Shown: positions 37,885-51,395, counted from the first letter of the stretch. The stretch is DNA of 64,000 nt from Echinarachnius parma (GCA_037951105.1 JBAMJV010009144.1:62001-126000), one strand, 5' to 3'. Numbers and translations are program-made. Notes: generated by a model from the sequence alone, not told the origin.

Positions 37885-39440
37885 AAATAGCGTGTCAATG
37901 ATAATACCCCCTAGTTTGCTGGATCTAGCTTATATCCTTTCTTGAACACTGGAGTGATGAGACCTTTGCTCCAGTCCTCTGGTATTTTACCTTCCGACCA
38001 TGCCGTGTTGATAATGTGAAGCAGGAGTTGTCTCATTGGTAGTCCACCAGCCTTCAGAGTTTCTGCAGCGATTTTATCCCAGCCGCAGGCCTTGTTGTTT
38101 TTCAGCCGTTTAATTGCTGCTCCTACTTCTCCGATTGTGAAGGGTTCACTAGGGGTGTCTGTAGTTTGAGGGTCAGGTATGGTGTGAAGAACATTTTCAT
38201 CTCTTGGAAATTGCATGTTCAGGTGAGAGCTAAAGTGTTCTTCCCAGCAGTTCAACACCTCTGTGGGAGCCGTTTTTAAGATGCCTTCTTTGTTTTTCAC
38301 TGCGGGTTGCATCTTGTCTCTTTCACCGGCAAGTTTCTTCACCTTCTTGAAGAGCTCGTGGCTGTTGTTCTTTGAGTGAGCAATTTCCATTTCTTCCACT
38401 TCTGTGTCGAGAATTTTCTTCTTCCACTTCTTCACCTCATACTTGACAGTCTTATTTAATTTATTGTATTCTTTCTTATTCCGGACCGAGGGCTCGTTCA
38501 GCTTGAGAATTCTTGCCTTCCTTCTGTGTTCACAGGCCTTACGAACCTCTTCTGGGAGACCCTTGACTTGCTTGGACCTTTTGAATCCAACTACTTCTTC
38601 TGAATTTCTTCCACAGCCCATCCACATCTGTGTCCTGGAGCAGATCCAGTGGCTCAAATCTACTAACATCATAGTTTCTGGGGAGGCTCTTCATTTTCTT
38701 GGTCTTTGTAGGTGAGAACTTCACATTTGCTAATACGAGGTTGTGATCCGACCCAATGTCCGCTGAGCAGTATGATCTGCAGTTCTGAAAGATTTGTATA
38801 TCATCTAGTTTGGTAATGATGAAATCAATCTGGTTTCTGTAGTGACCACATGGTGATGTACATGTTGCCCTTCTGCATTCTTTGTGTTGGAAGTAGGTGT
38901 TACACATTGCCATTCCGTGCAACATACAGAACTCCAGAAGCTTCTCCCCTCTGCTGTTGATCTTGCCTAATCCGTACTTGCCTAAAGTTGGCGCCCATAC
39001 TCCGTGGTCTGCTCCTACTTTCGCATTGAGGTCACCCATCACGATTATCTTCTCCTTCCTAGGGACCTTCTGTGTATGTAGCTGCAGTGCATCATAGAAA
39101 AGATCACTCTCCTGTTCACTATGTGCAGATGTAGGGGCGTAAACCTGGATGATATTGATGATCCCTTCCTTCATTTTGAATTTTGCTGTGATGATCCTTG
39201 GTGAGACTGCTTCGTAGCTCACCAAGCATTGCAGTATTTGTTGGGAGATCATGATGCCGACTCCCTCCCTGCTAATGTTATCTGCCCTGCTTGATAGAAG
39301 GATTGAGTACTCCCCTTTATTTATAAGCGTCTCTGTGCCAGTCAGGTGTGTCTCACACAAACCCACAATATCCAGGCCAAATCTCTGAGCTTCTTCAAGG
39401 AGTACATCAGTAGGATGGCACAGCGTGTTATAATGAGGCT
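37885..39440 (-). mobile_element. LINE: endonuclease domain and start of reverse transcriptase
   Basis: The minus strand encodes an APE-type endonuclease: EEAQRFGLDIVGLCETHLTG at the right end, then IIQVYAPTSAH, GDLNAKVG and DIGSDHNLVLANV. After a frame change near 38590 comes the RT start: a charged region, NNKACGWDKI, IPEDWSKGLITPVFKKG and LDPAN. The polymerase catalytic box and C-terminus are absent, so the element lost its 3' end, which is unusual for a LINE and suggests later deletion. Endonuclease motifs fit the RTE clade or a relative. Confidence 0.9.
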
Positions 39441-41035
39441 AAACGAAGTTTTCTATTCAAGTCTACCGATAGAGGGCGCATGAGTTTCCAACTCGCTCGG
39501 TAGATGCGATCAACAAAGCGATTTGACAGCATCGTTTGTCGCCCTCTCTATTTGGCTACATGTTTACTCAATATGGCGATATGTCTCGGTAAGTCAATCT
39601 TGACATTATTAGCTTTCGTTTGATACCAATTTTGCCATATTTTGTTTAATTTTTGACATGTTTTTTGTCATCAATAAAAAGTGATTTTTTTTCGTCCTTA
39701 CGATAGAGGTTTTGGACATAGTCTTCTTCTTTGCTAGTTCCTGACTGGATGAAACAATGTTTCAGCTAGATTTTGCAAGATATGAGTCGTTGATTATCTG
39801 GTTGACCGTATAATGTGAAAAATGGTGGGATACATGTGTGATTTCGGTGAATAAAAGGCAACTGAAATCGGCTAAAATCTCACTAACTAGCGATGTTTTA
39901 CCGGAAGTTGTGAGGAACTTGACTCGAAACCGCGGGAAATAACCATGGTTACCGTGGTAAAGCCGGGAATTCTTCCGTAGCCCGAGAGGTCGCCAGCGAT
40001 GGTTGTTTTCTTGCTCAGTCCCATATGCTCAAATTCGTGTGGGAGTGGAAGCGGAATGCATTGTAATTTGTATTTGTAGTTCTATTTGCAATTACTAATC
40101 ATCAACGACTGTTCAGCATTTAGATGAGGGTAAGTTGTAGATCTGAACCTAATTTGTATTCCTCGATTCTTGTTGGAACAGATAAAATCGTGAGTTTATT
40201 TTCATTTTTAATATTTATTTATTCTATTTTTAGTTAGTAGAATAGTATTTTAGTAATAGTATAGTAACCTTTTTTTCCTTTCTTATCTAAACAGGGATTC
40301 CTTGGATTGGAACCTGGCCTGATGGCCATCTGTCATCTGTTTCAACTTTCATCTTCCGAAGAGTTTATCTTTGCCTTTGGGGATTCTACTGTACATGATT
40401 TGGAGGACAGACAATGTTATTCAGAATTTGAACCAGAACTTGTCTTCTGAAGTCAATGTGAATTTTTTCCTGGCGCTACGGTACACACCTTTTTTTTATG
40501 AATGTTAAATGATGGACAGAGAATGAGAGATGGTGGACAATACTTATAATAACTAGTAACTGACTGTGTCTGTATTGCACATTACTAGGAACAAATAATT
40601 TGGAATTTGGGAAAGAGACCAGCTTCATTTTCGCGAACTCTTCAATATGCAGTTTTTCTTCGGACTAGTATTATTATTCGCTGGATGGGATTCATTCAAC
40701 AGCCAAAGGAAATTGTTTTCTTGCATACAATTTGGAACTCTTCCTGATAAAACGTACTTCACATAATATTTTATCTGCACCGGCGGTAACAAGAAAAGTG
40801 CCAAAGAAACTGTACCAAAAAAACTGTTTACAACGGAAAAAAATAAACTTATTGGTAAAGGATAGAAAGAATGACTTGCATACATATATCAGAAAGGGAA
40901 TACGCAGCGCATCAAGGCCAAGGGCAAAGAAGTCTGCAGAGGTACATGTATGTACACATGTACATCGCTTTGGTTTGACATTCCCTAAGTGGCTAGCTGA
41001 TCCTAAGGAACAAATCGCCATGTGCCTGACCTGCA
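39441..41035. other. Unassigned stretch right of the LINE
   Basis: No domain is recognised. A possible short first exon (ATGGCGATATGTCTCG then gtaagt, near 39573) is not supported further. TTGCTAGTTCCTGACTGGAT near 39733 recurs at about 45756. Confidence 0.4.
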
Positions 41036-41731
41036 CCCATCAAGCACCTGATGCTGCCAACCTCCTGCATCATCCACCACGACATCCAACTCTTGCCAGC
41101 GATCGTCCAGCGCAACTCCAACTTGCAAATAACCATCCACCTGATGCACCTAACCATTGCCCATCACAGGTTTATGGCAATCACTAGTTGCCCAAGCAGG
41201 TACATTTTGTTTCTAATTCTCATGATTATGTTGTAATAGTCTTGGGGTCACAGAAATCTTGATTGATGTCCACAGTGAAAAAAAATAATGATCCAATATT
41301 TTCTTGCAGCCATGCCTCTTCTCAAATTTGTTTTCAGTACATGAAACATGATTTTATTGCATTTTAATTTGAAATATCTTTGATATTTATCATTTATCTA
41401 TTCTAATTAGAAGGTATGCATAAACATTGTTATACAAATATGTGGTTAAACTGCAAAAGAAGACAATCTTGACAATATTTTTTAAATTTATTTTTCATAC
41501 TATCAGGTCCCAAGAGTGAAGTTTGTACACCTTGACCATCATTCAACATGGCCACCTGATACAGCCAACCTGCACCCTCCAAAGTCACCTGATGCTGCCA
41601 ACCTGCATCATCCACAACATCGAACTCGTGCCAGTAATCGTCCACTGCTAGAGTACCCACGTTTACCAATATCCATCCACCACAGGCACCCTATGCACCC
41701 AACCATTGCACACCACAACCACACCACACCA
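41036..41731 (+). repeat. Duplicated CACCTGATGCTGCCAACCT block
   Basis: The blocks at about 41036-41190 and 41548-41731 share CACCTGATGCTGCCAACCT, CATCATCCAC and TGCACC...AACCATTGC in order. The gap between them is bounded by possible donor (AGCAG|gtacat, ~41199) and acceptor (tatcag|GTCCC, ~41509) sites, so this could be two exons of an unknown transcript. The open frames are Pro/His rich and look non-coding. Confidence 0.5.
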
Positions 41732-43340
41732 GTGGCCATATTCATAAAAGCCCGATAGCCTATCTGTCAGCTAGGCCTTATCTCCTTGCCAAAATGCCAG
41801 TTTGGACGATAACTAGCGGGGAACTCACACAACTCGCTTGGGTGATCACCTTTGTTTTCACAAACCAGTGCACAACACACACGTGCATGGATATGTCTTT
41901 AGTATTGTGTGTAGATTTTGCACGCTGTCTATGCCCTTACCATATCGACCAATCAACGAGCGTCTAAGCCCTGTAATACAATAGCCATTTAAAATCTTCG
42001 TAGCGGGTTGCTAAATCGTAATTCAAGAAGCACTGCTAACCATACCGATAACAAGCTAACAACTCGGATGATCTAATTTATTCATCGTGGCTGTCATGGT
42101 AACATTCCATCTGTTGCAAGTTTGTTTGACATCGCATAAAAGCGCAGTTTACTCGAACGTGTGAATGAACGAATTGTTCCTTATTGTTCCAATCATAAAG
42201 GCGTGTTCTACAACGTGATACAGTAAGGGGGCGGGGTAGTAGAACATAATTGTCTTATCTGGGGTAAACGGGGGGGGGGGGGGGGGGGGGGGGGGGGAGG
42301 GCGGTATAACTTGTGTCCAAAACAGAAATCTTGCTATAATTCCTAAATGTAAGGGTGTTACTGTAGATATGAGCGTGAGTAGGAATGATGTTTTTTTTTC
42401 GGGGCGGGGGGGGGGGGGGGAGCGATCACGCGTAAGCACATGTTTTCATAGCCACCCCAATGAAGTAAAACCAAATACATCTCCCTCCTCATTACTATCA
42501 AGCTCCGCCACGCTTATTATATGATAGCATGACAAGGGAAACTATTAAATTGCAGTGAAAACAGAAACGAAATTGCATTAAATAGTATTATATAGATAGA
42601 TTCATCAAAACAGAATTGAAATCACATAAAATCAAACCGAACTGCAAAAGTAAGCTAATATGTCACAAAAAGGACAAATAAAGGCAAATTACTCTCCAGA
42701 TAAAAACATGTAAATTAAGCTGATAAAATATGTTATTGCTGAAGTACAAGGATGCTAGGACAAACACGGAAAAGTATGTTACTTGGGGAACTATTTTTAA
42801 CTAACATCACGCTATCATAAACAAAATCTCTAATATCCCTTATTCGAATATTCTCCTTGCCATGTTCACGATCGCGCCACACACATATACACACAAAAAC
42901 CGGGCAGATTGTTACTTGCTAGCATTTTAGAGGTACATCAGAGTACCTTTAAATTTTTGGTCCAGTGTCGCTAAAATTTGTCCTATCTGGCTTTGGTGAA
43001 TAAGAAAAAATTAGCTGGGTGTTAGGTCGTCATTCAACTTCACGCCTTTGTTGTAAGTCCAACAAAGCTCTATTCAGAACGTCCCGCTTAAATAGATTTC
43101 AATGCATTTAGTCGGCACCGCAGATCTATTGTTGTAATTGTTCGCATTTCGACTAACAATGTCGTGGAATACCAAATGATTGTGGAATTTAGACAGATGG
43201 GTTGTCATGCTAGGCCAACCTTGACTACGATAGCGAATTTAGCCTATCGGCCTTTTGTGAATACCAGTTAAGCCTAGCGGACATCGAAATCGTAATTTGA
43301 TCAACCAACTAGCTTATCGGGGTTTTATGAATATGGCCAC
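41732..43340. mobile_element. 1.6-kb inverted-repeat DNA element
   Basis: The left end GTGGCCATATTCATAAAAG and right end complement match over about 27 bp with one change. Sub-terminal pieces such as AGCCTATCGGCC and TAGCCTATC repeat inside. There is no transposase frame; two long poly(G) runs lie inside. The target duplication is unclear. Confidence 0.75.
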
Positions 43341-43469
43341 AGGGCAATATCTGACACTTTACAGGTGCACGTTTAATATTATCAAGAACGGATACCCAGG
43401 AATTACAGAAACAGACTGATTGTAGATTAATACAAAAAACTTTCATCGGTTACAGAGATTCAGATGAAA

Positions 43470-43550
43470 AATTTACAGCTTCAACTAACCTTAAATTAGG
43501 GAACGAAAGCTCGTCAGTCACTAATTTAAGGTTAGTTGAAGTTGTAAATT
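43470..43550. ncRNA. 81-bp hairpin, candidate small-RNA precursor or tiny MITE
   Basis: Two 30-base arms pair with one mismatch around a 21-base loop (arms 43470-43499 and 43521-43550). Size and shape resemble a microRNA precursor, but near-perfect pairing also fits a small foldback element. No expression evidence is available. Confidence 0.35.
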
Positions 43551-44439
43551 GTTCATACTTGTAGATTGAAATTCCATAAAGAATTGAGAGACTCAATTAC
43601 ACCTGAGAAAGATGCATCAACAAGATATGCCAATCTGTTTCTTAGCCACCTATTTATTGTGCACCAAAGAGGCTGAGGTTGAAACAAATTGAACTTAAAT
43701 GAATTTAATAATATTTTCTTTGCAGTGTATTTCTATACCAAAATCCATTTTCTGTGCAGGAAACATCTTTTATTTCTAAGTTTTAAATAAATGCATTTTT
43801 AACACATTGTTCTGTTTGTAGTTCTGCACAATCTGTAGTTTAGGTAAGTGACAAAAATATTCATCGTTGAATATTCCACTGGAAGGGGATACAAAGCTAC
43901 AACAAATCAATATTTTATTCACACCCAATGATCAGAATTATGTTTGTCAGGCTCGTCACCAATACTGTTTAAGTAAAGTCTCATGTAAACCCACATTATG
44001 AGTAACAGCATTAAAAACAAATGGAAAATTTAGAAAACGTATCAAATATAACTTGTTTTCTTTCAAAGACCCAGTTCCAATCATTTCACTTCTTGATAAA
44101 TTTGTATAAATGCAATGGTGGATTTTTACTGATGCATGTATACAACTATTCCTTTAAAACGCGTGGGGAATTACATATTCAGACACAAGAACATTTTTAT
44201 AGATGTCATAGGAAAAAACCTAGTTCATGGCCAAACTTCTTGACGAGCTAGGAGATGTTTTCCTCACACGTAAATCTATATGAAAAAGGTGTGTTCTTTT
44301 TTTGTTGAAGTTCTGACTAGTAGAACAATGGCACAACTCTGTAGCTCAATTTAGAGTTCAATCTATGAAAATGAAGATGATCATTCACAACCTTTGATTT
44401 CTTTTTGTGAATACGGATTTATTGTTATTTTGAAGTGAT
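43551..44439. other. AT-rich stretch without features
   Basis: No gene or clear repeat is seen. Confidence 0.45.
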
Positions 44440-44880
44440 CACTATGACTGATGAGTGATGAATCATTGATGGTGGGGAGGACGATGGATGATGACATGAT
44501 GATTGTGACGATGACGTCGATGATGATGTCGATGATCGTGAGGATAATGACGTGATTATCGTTACGATGACGCGGTGGTGATGATGATAATGATGATGAC
44601 ATGATGATTGTGACGATGATGTTGGTAATCATGACGATGGCGTCGATCGTGACGATGATGCTGTCGATGATGACGTGATTATCGTTACGATGACGGTGGT
44701 GATGATGATGATGATGTTGATGGTGATAATGATGGTGATGTTGATGATGCACGATGATGATGCATGCTGATACTTGATAATGATGAAGATGTTGACAATG
44801 TTGATCGTGATGATGACGATGCCAGTAACGATGTTGATGATAATGATAATGATGTTGTTGATGATGGTTATGACAATTAA
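44440..44880. repeat. Imperfect GAT/GAC trinucleotide array
   Basis: About 440 bp of GATGAT/GTGACGATGA units. The minus-strand reading gives His runs but no start, domain or splice support, so it is treated as a microsatellite. Confidence 0.85.
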
Positions 44881-46090
44881 CTGTATGGCAAAAATAAAAT
44901 TAGAGATTATAGTTCCAAGTAACCAATTTCACTGACATACAACAGAGTCATTTGAACCCCGGTTCAAAAATATATGATATAAATTATATAAAACAAATAA
45001 TGAGCTTTAACAATTGAAATTTACACCAAATGATTATGAATATCTACCCCTCTGATCCTGAAGAAAAAAAAATGGAAAGAACAATCTTCTGGAATGGTTT
45101 TGTAAGAAAGTTCACTATTACAAAACTAAGTCTTATGTATTTCTTTGAAACAAGATGTTACGTAATAGGGTGGCAAATTACATTACATAGCCACAACATA
45201 TAGTTCATAATTTAGCACATGTCTTACTCTTTCAAATGATACCTCACTTACAACCATATAGCACCTTCTAATGATTTTGTACATTTTTTTAGGTAACTGA
45301 AATATAAATTCCACTCTGTAACTGAATTAACATATGCTCAGCAGTATGTAGTAGGCCTACTATACCTAGAAATTATGAGTATAAGTATAATACATATTAT
45401 TAATTGCTCACATGCGTGAGAAGCCTTTGTAATGCATTGAACGTTACTATTGCAATCCCAGTGAAGACATTATTTGTATTTTCACTTTTTTCTTGTTCAA
45501 GTCATGTTCGATGATAACAACTAATACGTATGTGGGGCAATATAAAGCCGTTTATTCCGGGGGTTACGCACCCGAAAGTAAAATCAGGTGCGTGTTCGTT
45601 CATGGCCAACTGCATGCAGAGCACGCTGTACGTGATAATCGCGCAGTACATAGAGAATCGACGCAGAGCAAGAGATGGCGTGGTATCCCCCGGTTCGAAA
45701 TGATCGCAAATCGACCATGTCAATTATTTGCCGAAGTCTCGTATGCATCGCCTAGTATTTTGCTAGTTCCTGACCGGATGAAAAAACAACCTTTACAGAA
45801 AGTATGATATTTTGCTAGAGCAATATCTATAAACAGTAGTAAGTAATTAATATTTTGGATACACGGAGAATGAAAAGTGTTTTTTAACGAAAGAAATTAC
45901 TTTTCAAACTTATTTTTTTCACAAGTTTTTATTCCTATTTTTATACATTTTAAAACATCAATTTTTACGAGTTGAATACCATATTACAATCTTTATAGTT
46001 TAAGCTTACAATTTGTGGCAAATTCATGGTCGGAAAATTAATTCTGAGCACACAGGGAGAAGGGGAACTGGGCCATGTCGTAGCTCATTA
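44881..46090. other. Unassigned stretch with one unrecognised open frame
   Basis: 45493-45807 (+) is open for 104 residues and is locally GC-richer than its surroundings (45545-45720), but no domain is recognised. It may be a promoter-like or exonic island. It shares TTGCTAGTTCCTGAC with 39733. Confidence 0.35.
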
Positions 46091-46161
46091 TAGGCATTAT
46101 ATGCAATATTTTATGCATACGACTTGCATTGATGCAAGCGATTCACAACGCGTTGCATGTA

Positions 46162-46420
46162 TACTGACATCCCAGTGTCCTATTTTCTTCAGTGTTCTCA
46201 CATTCCAGGTTCCAATATTCAGCATACCGGGTTTCCTTGTGTTGTAAGAAGACTGTTTGGCGGTTTCTTTGGTCATGTCAGGTGCTTTATCTGTCTTTTC
46301 CTGTATACTTGCGCTGTTTGACGTTACTCTCTTTCTGTTGCTCTTCTTCTTCTTCTTCTTCTTTGTGGTGTTCTCTTCAGTCGTCGTTCTCTGCTTCTCA
46401 TACATAGCAAACAGAAAATG
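46162..46420 (-). mobile_element. LINE 5' part (start of endonuclease ORF)
   Basis: The minus strand begins MYEKQRTTTEENT, has a Lys run and then GMLNIGTWNVRTLKK, the first conserved motif of APE-type LINE endonucleases. It stops being LINE-like just afterwards. It covers the part missing from the 37885-39440 piece. Confidence 0.75.
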
Positions 46421-47141
46421 TTTGACTAAGAAATGAGCGAGATTTAAGACAATGAAGGGAACACGGAAGTTCGGAAGAGCGCTTCCATATACTGAACCTT
46501 AGATATTTCCCTACATGGTAATTGTCATTATAAGTGCCGAAACATTGTTTTATTCCCAGTCAATAAGACATACATACAAATATTCCTACTCATAATTCAC
46601 CTCCAAATAAAAATTTGTGCAATTTATCAGTTAAACAATGTTACCTAGTAACTTTAAATTGACAGCGTATAAACTCTCTTTCATGTACTTTTCTAAAAAA
46701 TAAAAAATAAAACAAAATTAACGTATTTTTGTTAATACCCTCTTCTATTTCAATTTTATTTATTGTTTATCGCATTTCTTTTTGCTCTGCTTTTGTAATT
46801 TTATTTCTTTCTTCGAATTAATTTAATTTGAATGTGTATACTTTCTTTCTATTTTGCATATACAATTATGTCTCTTCCGACGTATTTATTATGCCACTTT
46901 TTGTATCACTTGGTATTCTCACAACCAAAGTTTGTACGACCCTGAAAACTTACATTCTAAAATAATTTCCTTATATGAAAAGTCCTGAAATAACAAAAAA
47001 AAAATGTGTTGGTAAAGAAATATTTGGCCACAGTCTGGACACGTAAATAATGTTATTTCTGCATTATTTGTTATTCATTTTCAAAATATAAAGATCGGCG
47101 GTTACACATCTGCCATGTCAACTTTCATTGACGTAATTCTG
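46421..47141. other. AT-rich stretch without features
   Basis: No gene or clear repeat is seen. Confidence 0.45.
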
Positions 47142-47145
47142 TTAA

Positions 47146-47710
47146 AGGGATAGTTGAGTTTTGGTAAAGAGAGTACAGTTTTGGACAAACTGAATTTTAG
47201 TAACCAAAACCTGCACCATTACATTACAAACTAACAATTATAACTCCACCATGCTCGAAAGAAATACAAAATTACAAATGACTAAGTAAAAAGCCTGTTA
47301 TTATTTTTTAAAAAGCCGTTAAAACTCAAGAGGACACTCTCTCAAAACTCATTGGTTTCATCCATTTTAAATAAAGAATTGTGAATGTGATGTTTTGTTT
47401 AGATAGCGATTCGATAGAGACATAATCAACAACTATTCAAAAACCTCTTTTGTAAATTTTTGAAAAGAGGAAGCATTAACAAAAAAAAATAATGGCTGGT
47501 TCAAAATTCTCTAATAATTGTGGGGGCCCACATTTATTACAATTGGTTATGTTTATGGATATTTCAGCCATTTCTAAACCGATTTTGATCAAATAAAGTT
47601 TATTCTGTCATGAAAATATTATGCTCTTTCAAATTTGACACTCAGTTCTTCATTATCTCACAACAAATTATTTTGTGTAGCGCCCTCTATACCAAAACTC
47701 AACTATCCCT
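47146..47710. mobile_element. TTAA-target MITE, family 1 (longest clear copy)
   Basis: TTAA flanks (47142-47145 and 47711-47714) and ends AGGGATAGTTGAGTTTTGG with the complement at the right (CCAAAACTCAACTATCCCT). No coding region. Confidence 0.9.
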
Positions 47711-47714
47711 TTAA

Positions 47715-48582
47715 TTTGTCATTATACAGTGGAATACAATAATTCACAACCATAATACAATTGTATAGTCTTTATTTATTTTTCTTTATTGCGAACAGTT
47801 TCCAAATACAAAACAACAAAATGCATGAGCTCATATCAAGAACGTAATTGAATCAATAATTATACGGGAGTTAATGACGTATTCTTACACTTGTTATCGA
47901 ATGTCTTTCATGACCCAATTCGGTAGATTGCGAGTACCAGAAATAGAATAGTGGTGTATAGACAGAGGCAACCAAGAATATACAGGTTGGGCTGGGGTGT
48001 AAAGGAGGGGGAAATAATGCACATGAGCATAATGGGGGTTGCCTGTTCCAAAATTAGAGTATGCTTATAATAATGATAATAATATTAATTTTCCCCCACA
48101 CCCTCTAAAAGCTACGCCTGTGACGTAACAATTATATTGTGCATGTGTTGACCTGTGCTTTATATACATATTGCGATCTTTCATTATGCAAGCATTGATG
48201 AATTAATCGACTTGAAATAATGCATTTAGCCCGACATCTGGGCATCCTCACATGACTGCACTGTTTGAACATTGCAATATGTATTCACCAAAAGTCAAAT
48301 TACACAAAAACACCGTGGCATCTCATTGGGTACTGAGAGAAAGGGGGGGGGGGGGGGGGGAGGGGGATGTAGAGACCATACGATTTGGTTTAATATATAT
48401 ATATATTTTTGTTTTTATTATTGTAATGAAATGATTAGTTAATTAACACGTATCATAGTAATTGCGATACCTATGCTCTTGAATATAAATCGTCTGATAT
48501 ACTTCATACGAATTCCATAATATGATATGCAATTGGTAAAAGATTAAGAATTTACCATGTAATGTGAATGTGCGTGGGATAG
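47715..48582. other. Spacer between two MITE copies
   Basis: No gene is seen; a poly(G) run lies at about 48343-48360. Confidence 0.45.
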
Positions 48583-48586
48583 TTAA

Positions 48587-48965
48587 AGGGATAGTTGAGT
48601 TTTGGTCAAACTGAATTTTAGTAACCAAAACCTGCAGCATTACATTATATACTTATGGTTATAACTCCACATGCTCGAAAGGTATAAATAATTACAAACG
48701 ACTAAGTAAAAAGCCTGGTATCATTTAAAAAAAATAACCGTTGCAACTCAAGAGGGCGCTCTCTAAAAACTCATTGGTTGCAACCATTTTTGATAAAAAC
48801 AAATTGTGCATGTGATGTTTTGTTAAAAATAATGATTAAATTATAGAAATCATCAACCACTATTTAAAAAATCTTTTGTAAATTTAAAAAAAGTTTAAGC
48901 ATTAATTTTTTTCAACGGCTGGTTCAAAATTATTGAATTATTGTGGGGCCCCACAATAATTGCAT
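48587..48965. mobile_element. TTAA-target MITE, family 1, right end lost
   Basis: The left TTAA (48583-48586) and left half closely match 47146 for about 370 bp. Similarity stops at a GGGGCCCC palindrome near 48950. Confidence 0.8.
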
Positions 48966-50340
48966 TAAAAACATTACCTCATAAAACACGTTTCAAAACG
49001 CAGATTATTTGCAATTTAGGAAGTGTATTTAAACGTGCATTTAAACTATGTCAATATGTCAACTATGAATATAATGTTGCCAAATTATATAATTGTTGAG
49101 CCTGAACCGGTCAGTAGTTAAGAAATCATCAAAACATAGTACAGAGGTACTGCTTTAACCCATATATTGGGGGCATAGAGAGAGAGAGAGGGGGGGGGGG
49201 GGGGGGTTGTCAATATAAAACTTAAGTCTGCATGGGCATGATTGGTGGGGCGCTCTATACATCTTCTTGTCAATAGAGCACTAAATGTCCGAATTATCAT
49301 AACAGGATTAATGTAACCCTATAGGTGCATGAATTCAATGAATTCGATTTTGTATACACTATTTGTTCTTCCAAATCATGAACATGGACTAAATGACGTC
49401 ATATAATGCAAATAACCAAGTCAGGCCATGGTGTTATGGAAGTGGGACAGTCATACAGAGGAGGGTGCTGCAATCTACACCTTTTCTCCCTGCCTTGGCT
49501 GCGGCACTGATCAAACATTAATGCAGTCATGAAATATAAATGAGTAACACAGTCACCATGAGCTTGAATAACCACATTAATGTTTATTTCTGAATACACG
49601 TACCATAGGCTAACATTACACATATAGTTTCATATATAGTAACGTTAAGGTAACACATTAGCGGGTTTTGACTGTTTTGTCATTAGTAAAATGAATATTG
49701 TTTTTTTAAAGACTTTTTATTATGCCAGTCAACCACGAACGTTTAGCAGGGTCGATATTTTTCTTAATTAAACAAGATTTATTTCCACATCTTAGCGTAG
49801 ATTATACTCTATATCATTATGACCATTTAATTTGTTCCCTAATCATATTATATGTATATTGCATCATCATAATGCCGTACTTGTGAACGATTGTATCTAT
49901 TAATTGTTAATTTATTTCAATTATACATTTTTAAAGCAACATTTTCTTATTGTAGTGTACAGATGCTCTAAAATTTGATAAAACAATTGTAAACCATCAT
50001 GGTTTGTATACATCTTTGTTGTTACGGCTTGAATACAACAATATGTCCAATAACGTATTTTGCATACGAATCTTTTGCAAATAATATTGAACAAAAGGTG
50101 CTTCTTGAAAAATGGACTTGCCCGAGAGCTGCCTGACGTAGCAACAAATGATATATTCATCATGTTCTGGGTAGATTCCAACTATCGAATTGTGAACCGT
50201 TCCGAGTCTAATGGCAAGCTGCATTGAGAGCCTAATAGTAAACAATTCCTGTCTCCCTTCAGCTTGTATCCTACCATTCCGTGATATATAGATCTAGTCT
50301 ACTATTTACAAACAGGCTAATATTTACATATTTCCATTCA
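48966..50340. other. 3' flank of the Rho gene
   Basis: No gene is supported. A GA run and poly(G) run lie at 49178-49206. Confidence 0.45.
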
Positions 50341-51395
50341 AATTTACAAGTTAAAAACGCTATCAGATAATAAGACATATATATTTTCTCTTCTTTAATT
50401 CACGCGTGACAAGCGTTGACCTTTGGGTTTTACCCGCAATATGGGAGTGTATCCCTGGTTTTACTCTGCACTTGAGTAATCCCTTCTTTATCCATGTATA
50501 TTCCATATAACATTCAACTCCAGTATCTATTTATAATAGTGACTTAACTACTTTGTAATATTTATAGATTTCCTTTCAAAGGTACAAAAGTCCATACGCT
50601 ATCAAAGTATAAGACATATCTTGTTCTTCGTTTTGAACTGACTGGTGTTGAGCGCAGCTCCGCATGCTTTACCGAGCACTTGAATAACCCCCCTTTTGCG
50701 TTCCGGTTGAACCTCCAGCTGAAATATCTAATTAACTACTTTCTAATATCCATAGATTTCCTTTCAAATGTACAAAAGTCCATACGCTATCAAAGTATAA
50801 GACATAGGCTATCTTGTTCTTCTGTTTGAACTAACTGGTGTTGGGCGCAACCCTGCATGCTTTACTGAGCACTTAAATAATCCCCTTTTTGCGTTCCAGT
50901 TGAACATCCAGCTCCAATATCTAATTATCATAATGCTTTAACTACTTTCTAATATCCATATATTTCCTTTCAAATGTACAAAAGTCAAAATGCTATCAAA
51001 ATATAAGACATCTCTTTTTCTTCTTCTTGAACTGACTCGGGTTGGGCGCAGCCCTGCATGCTTTACTGAGCACTTCAATAATCCCTTCTTGCTTTCCGGT
51101 TGAACATCCAGCTCCAATATCTAATTACAATATTGGTTTAACTACTTTCTAATATTGATAGATTTCCTTTCAAAGGTAAAAGTCCAGACGCTATCAAAGT
51201 ATAAGACATCTCATTTTCTCCTTCTTAAATTGACTGGGGTTGGGCGCAGCCCTGCATGCTTTACTGAGCACTTAAATAATCCCCTTTTTTGCATTCCAGT
51301 TGAACATCCAGCTCCAATATCTAATTATCATAATGCCTTAACTACTTTCTAATATCCATATATTTCCTTTCAAATGTACAAAAGTCCAAATGCTA
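50341..51395 (-). repeat. Tandem copies of the Rho gene's last-exon end
   Basis: Five diverged copies of a roughly 198-bp unit (GCGCAGC marks near 50650, 50844, 51046, 51245, plus a decayed one near 50405) precede the working exon at 51396-51551. Read on the minus strand each resembles the exon's last ~40 codons plus 3' flank. The copy near 51000-51110 is open to a basic KKKKKRCLIF end, and the one near 50610-50720 to KTKNKICLIL. Two others have a TAA upstream of the tail. None has an acceptor in the right phase at the matching place, so they look like exon relics. Confidence 0.75.

Noticed and set aside
40732-41187. 151-residue basic protein
   Set aside because: No domain, low-complexity His/Pro/Asn end, and it overlaps a duplicated non-coding block.
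44381-44752. His-rich minus-strand protein
   Set aside because: It is the reading of an imperfect GAT/GAC trinucleotide array; no splice, domain or start context.
45493-45807. 104-residue open frame as a gene
   Set aside because: Locally GC-rich but no recognisable domain or splice partner; kept only as an unassigned stretch.
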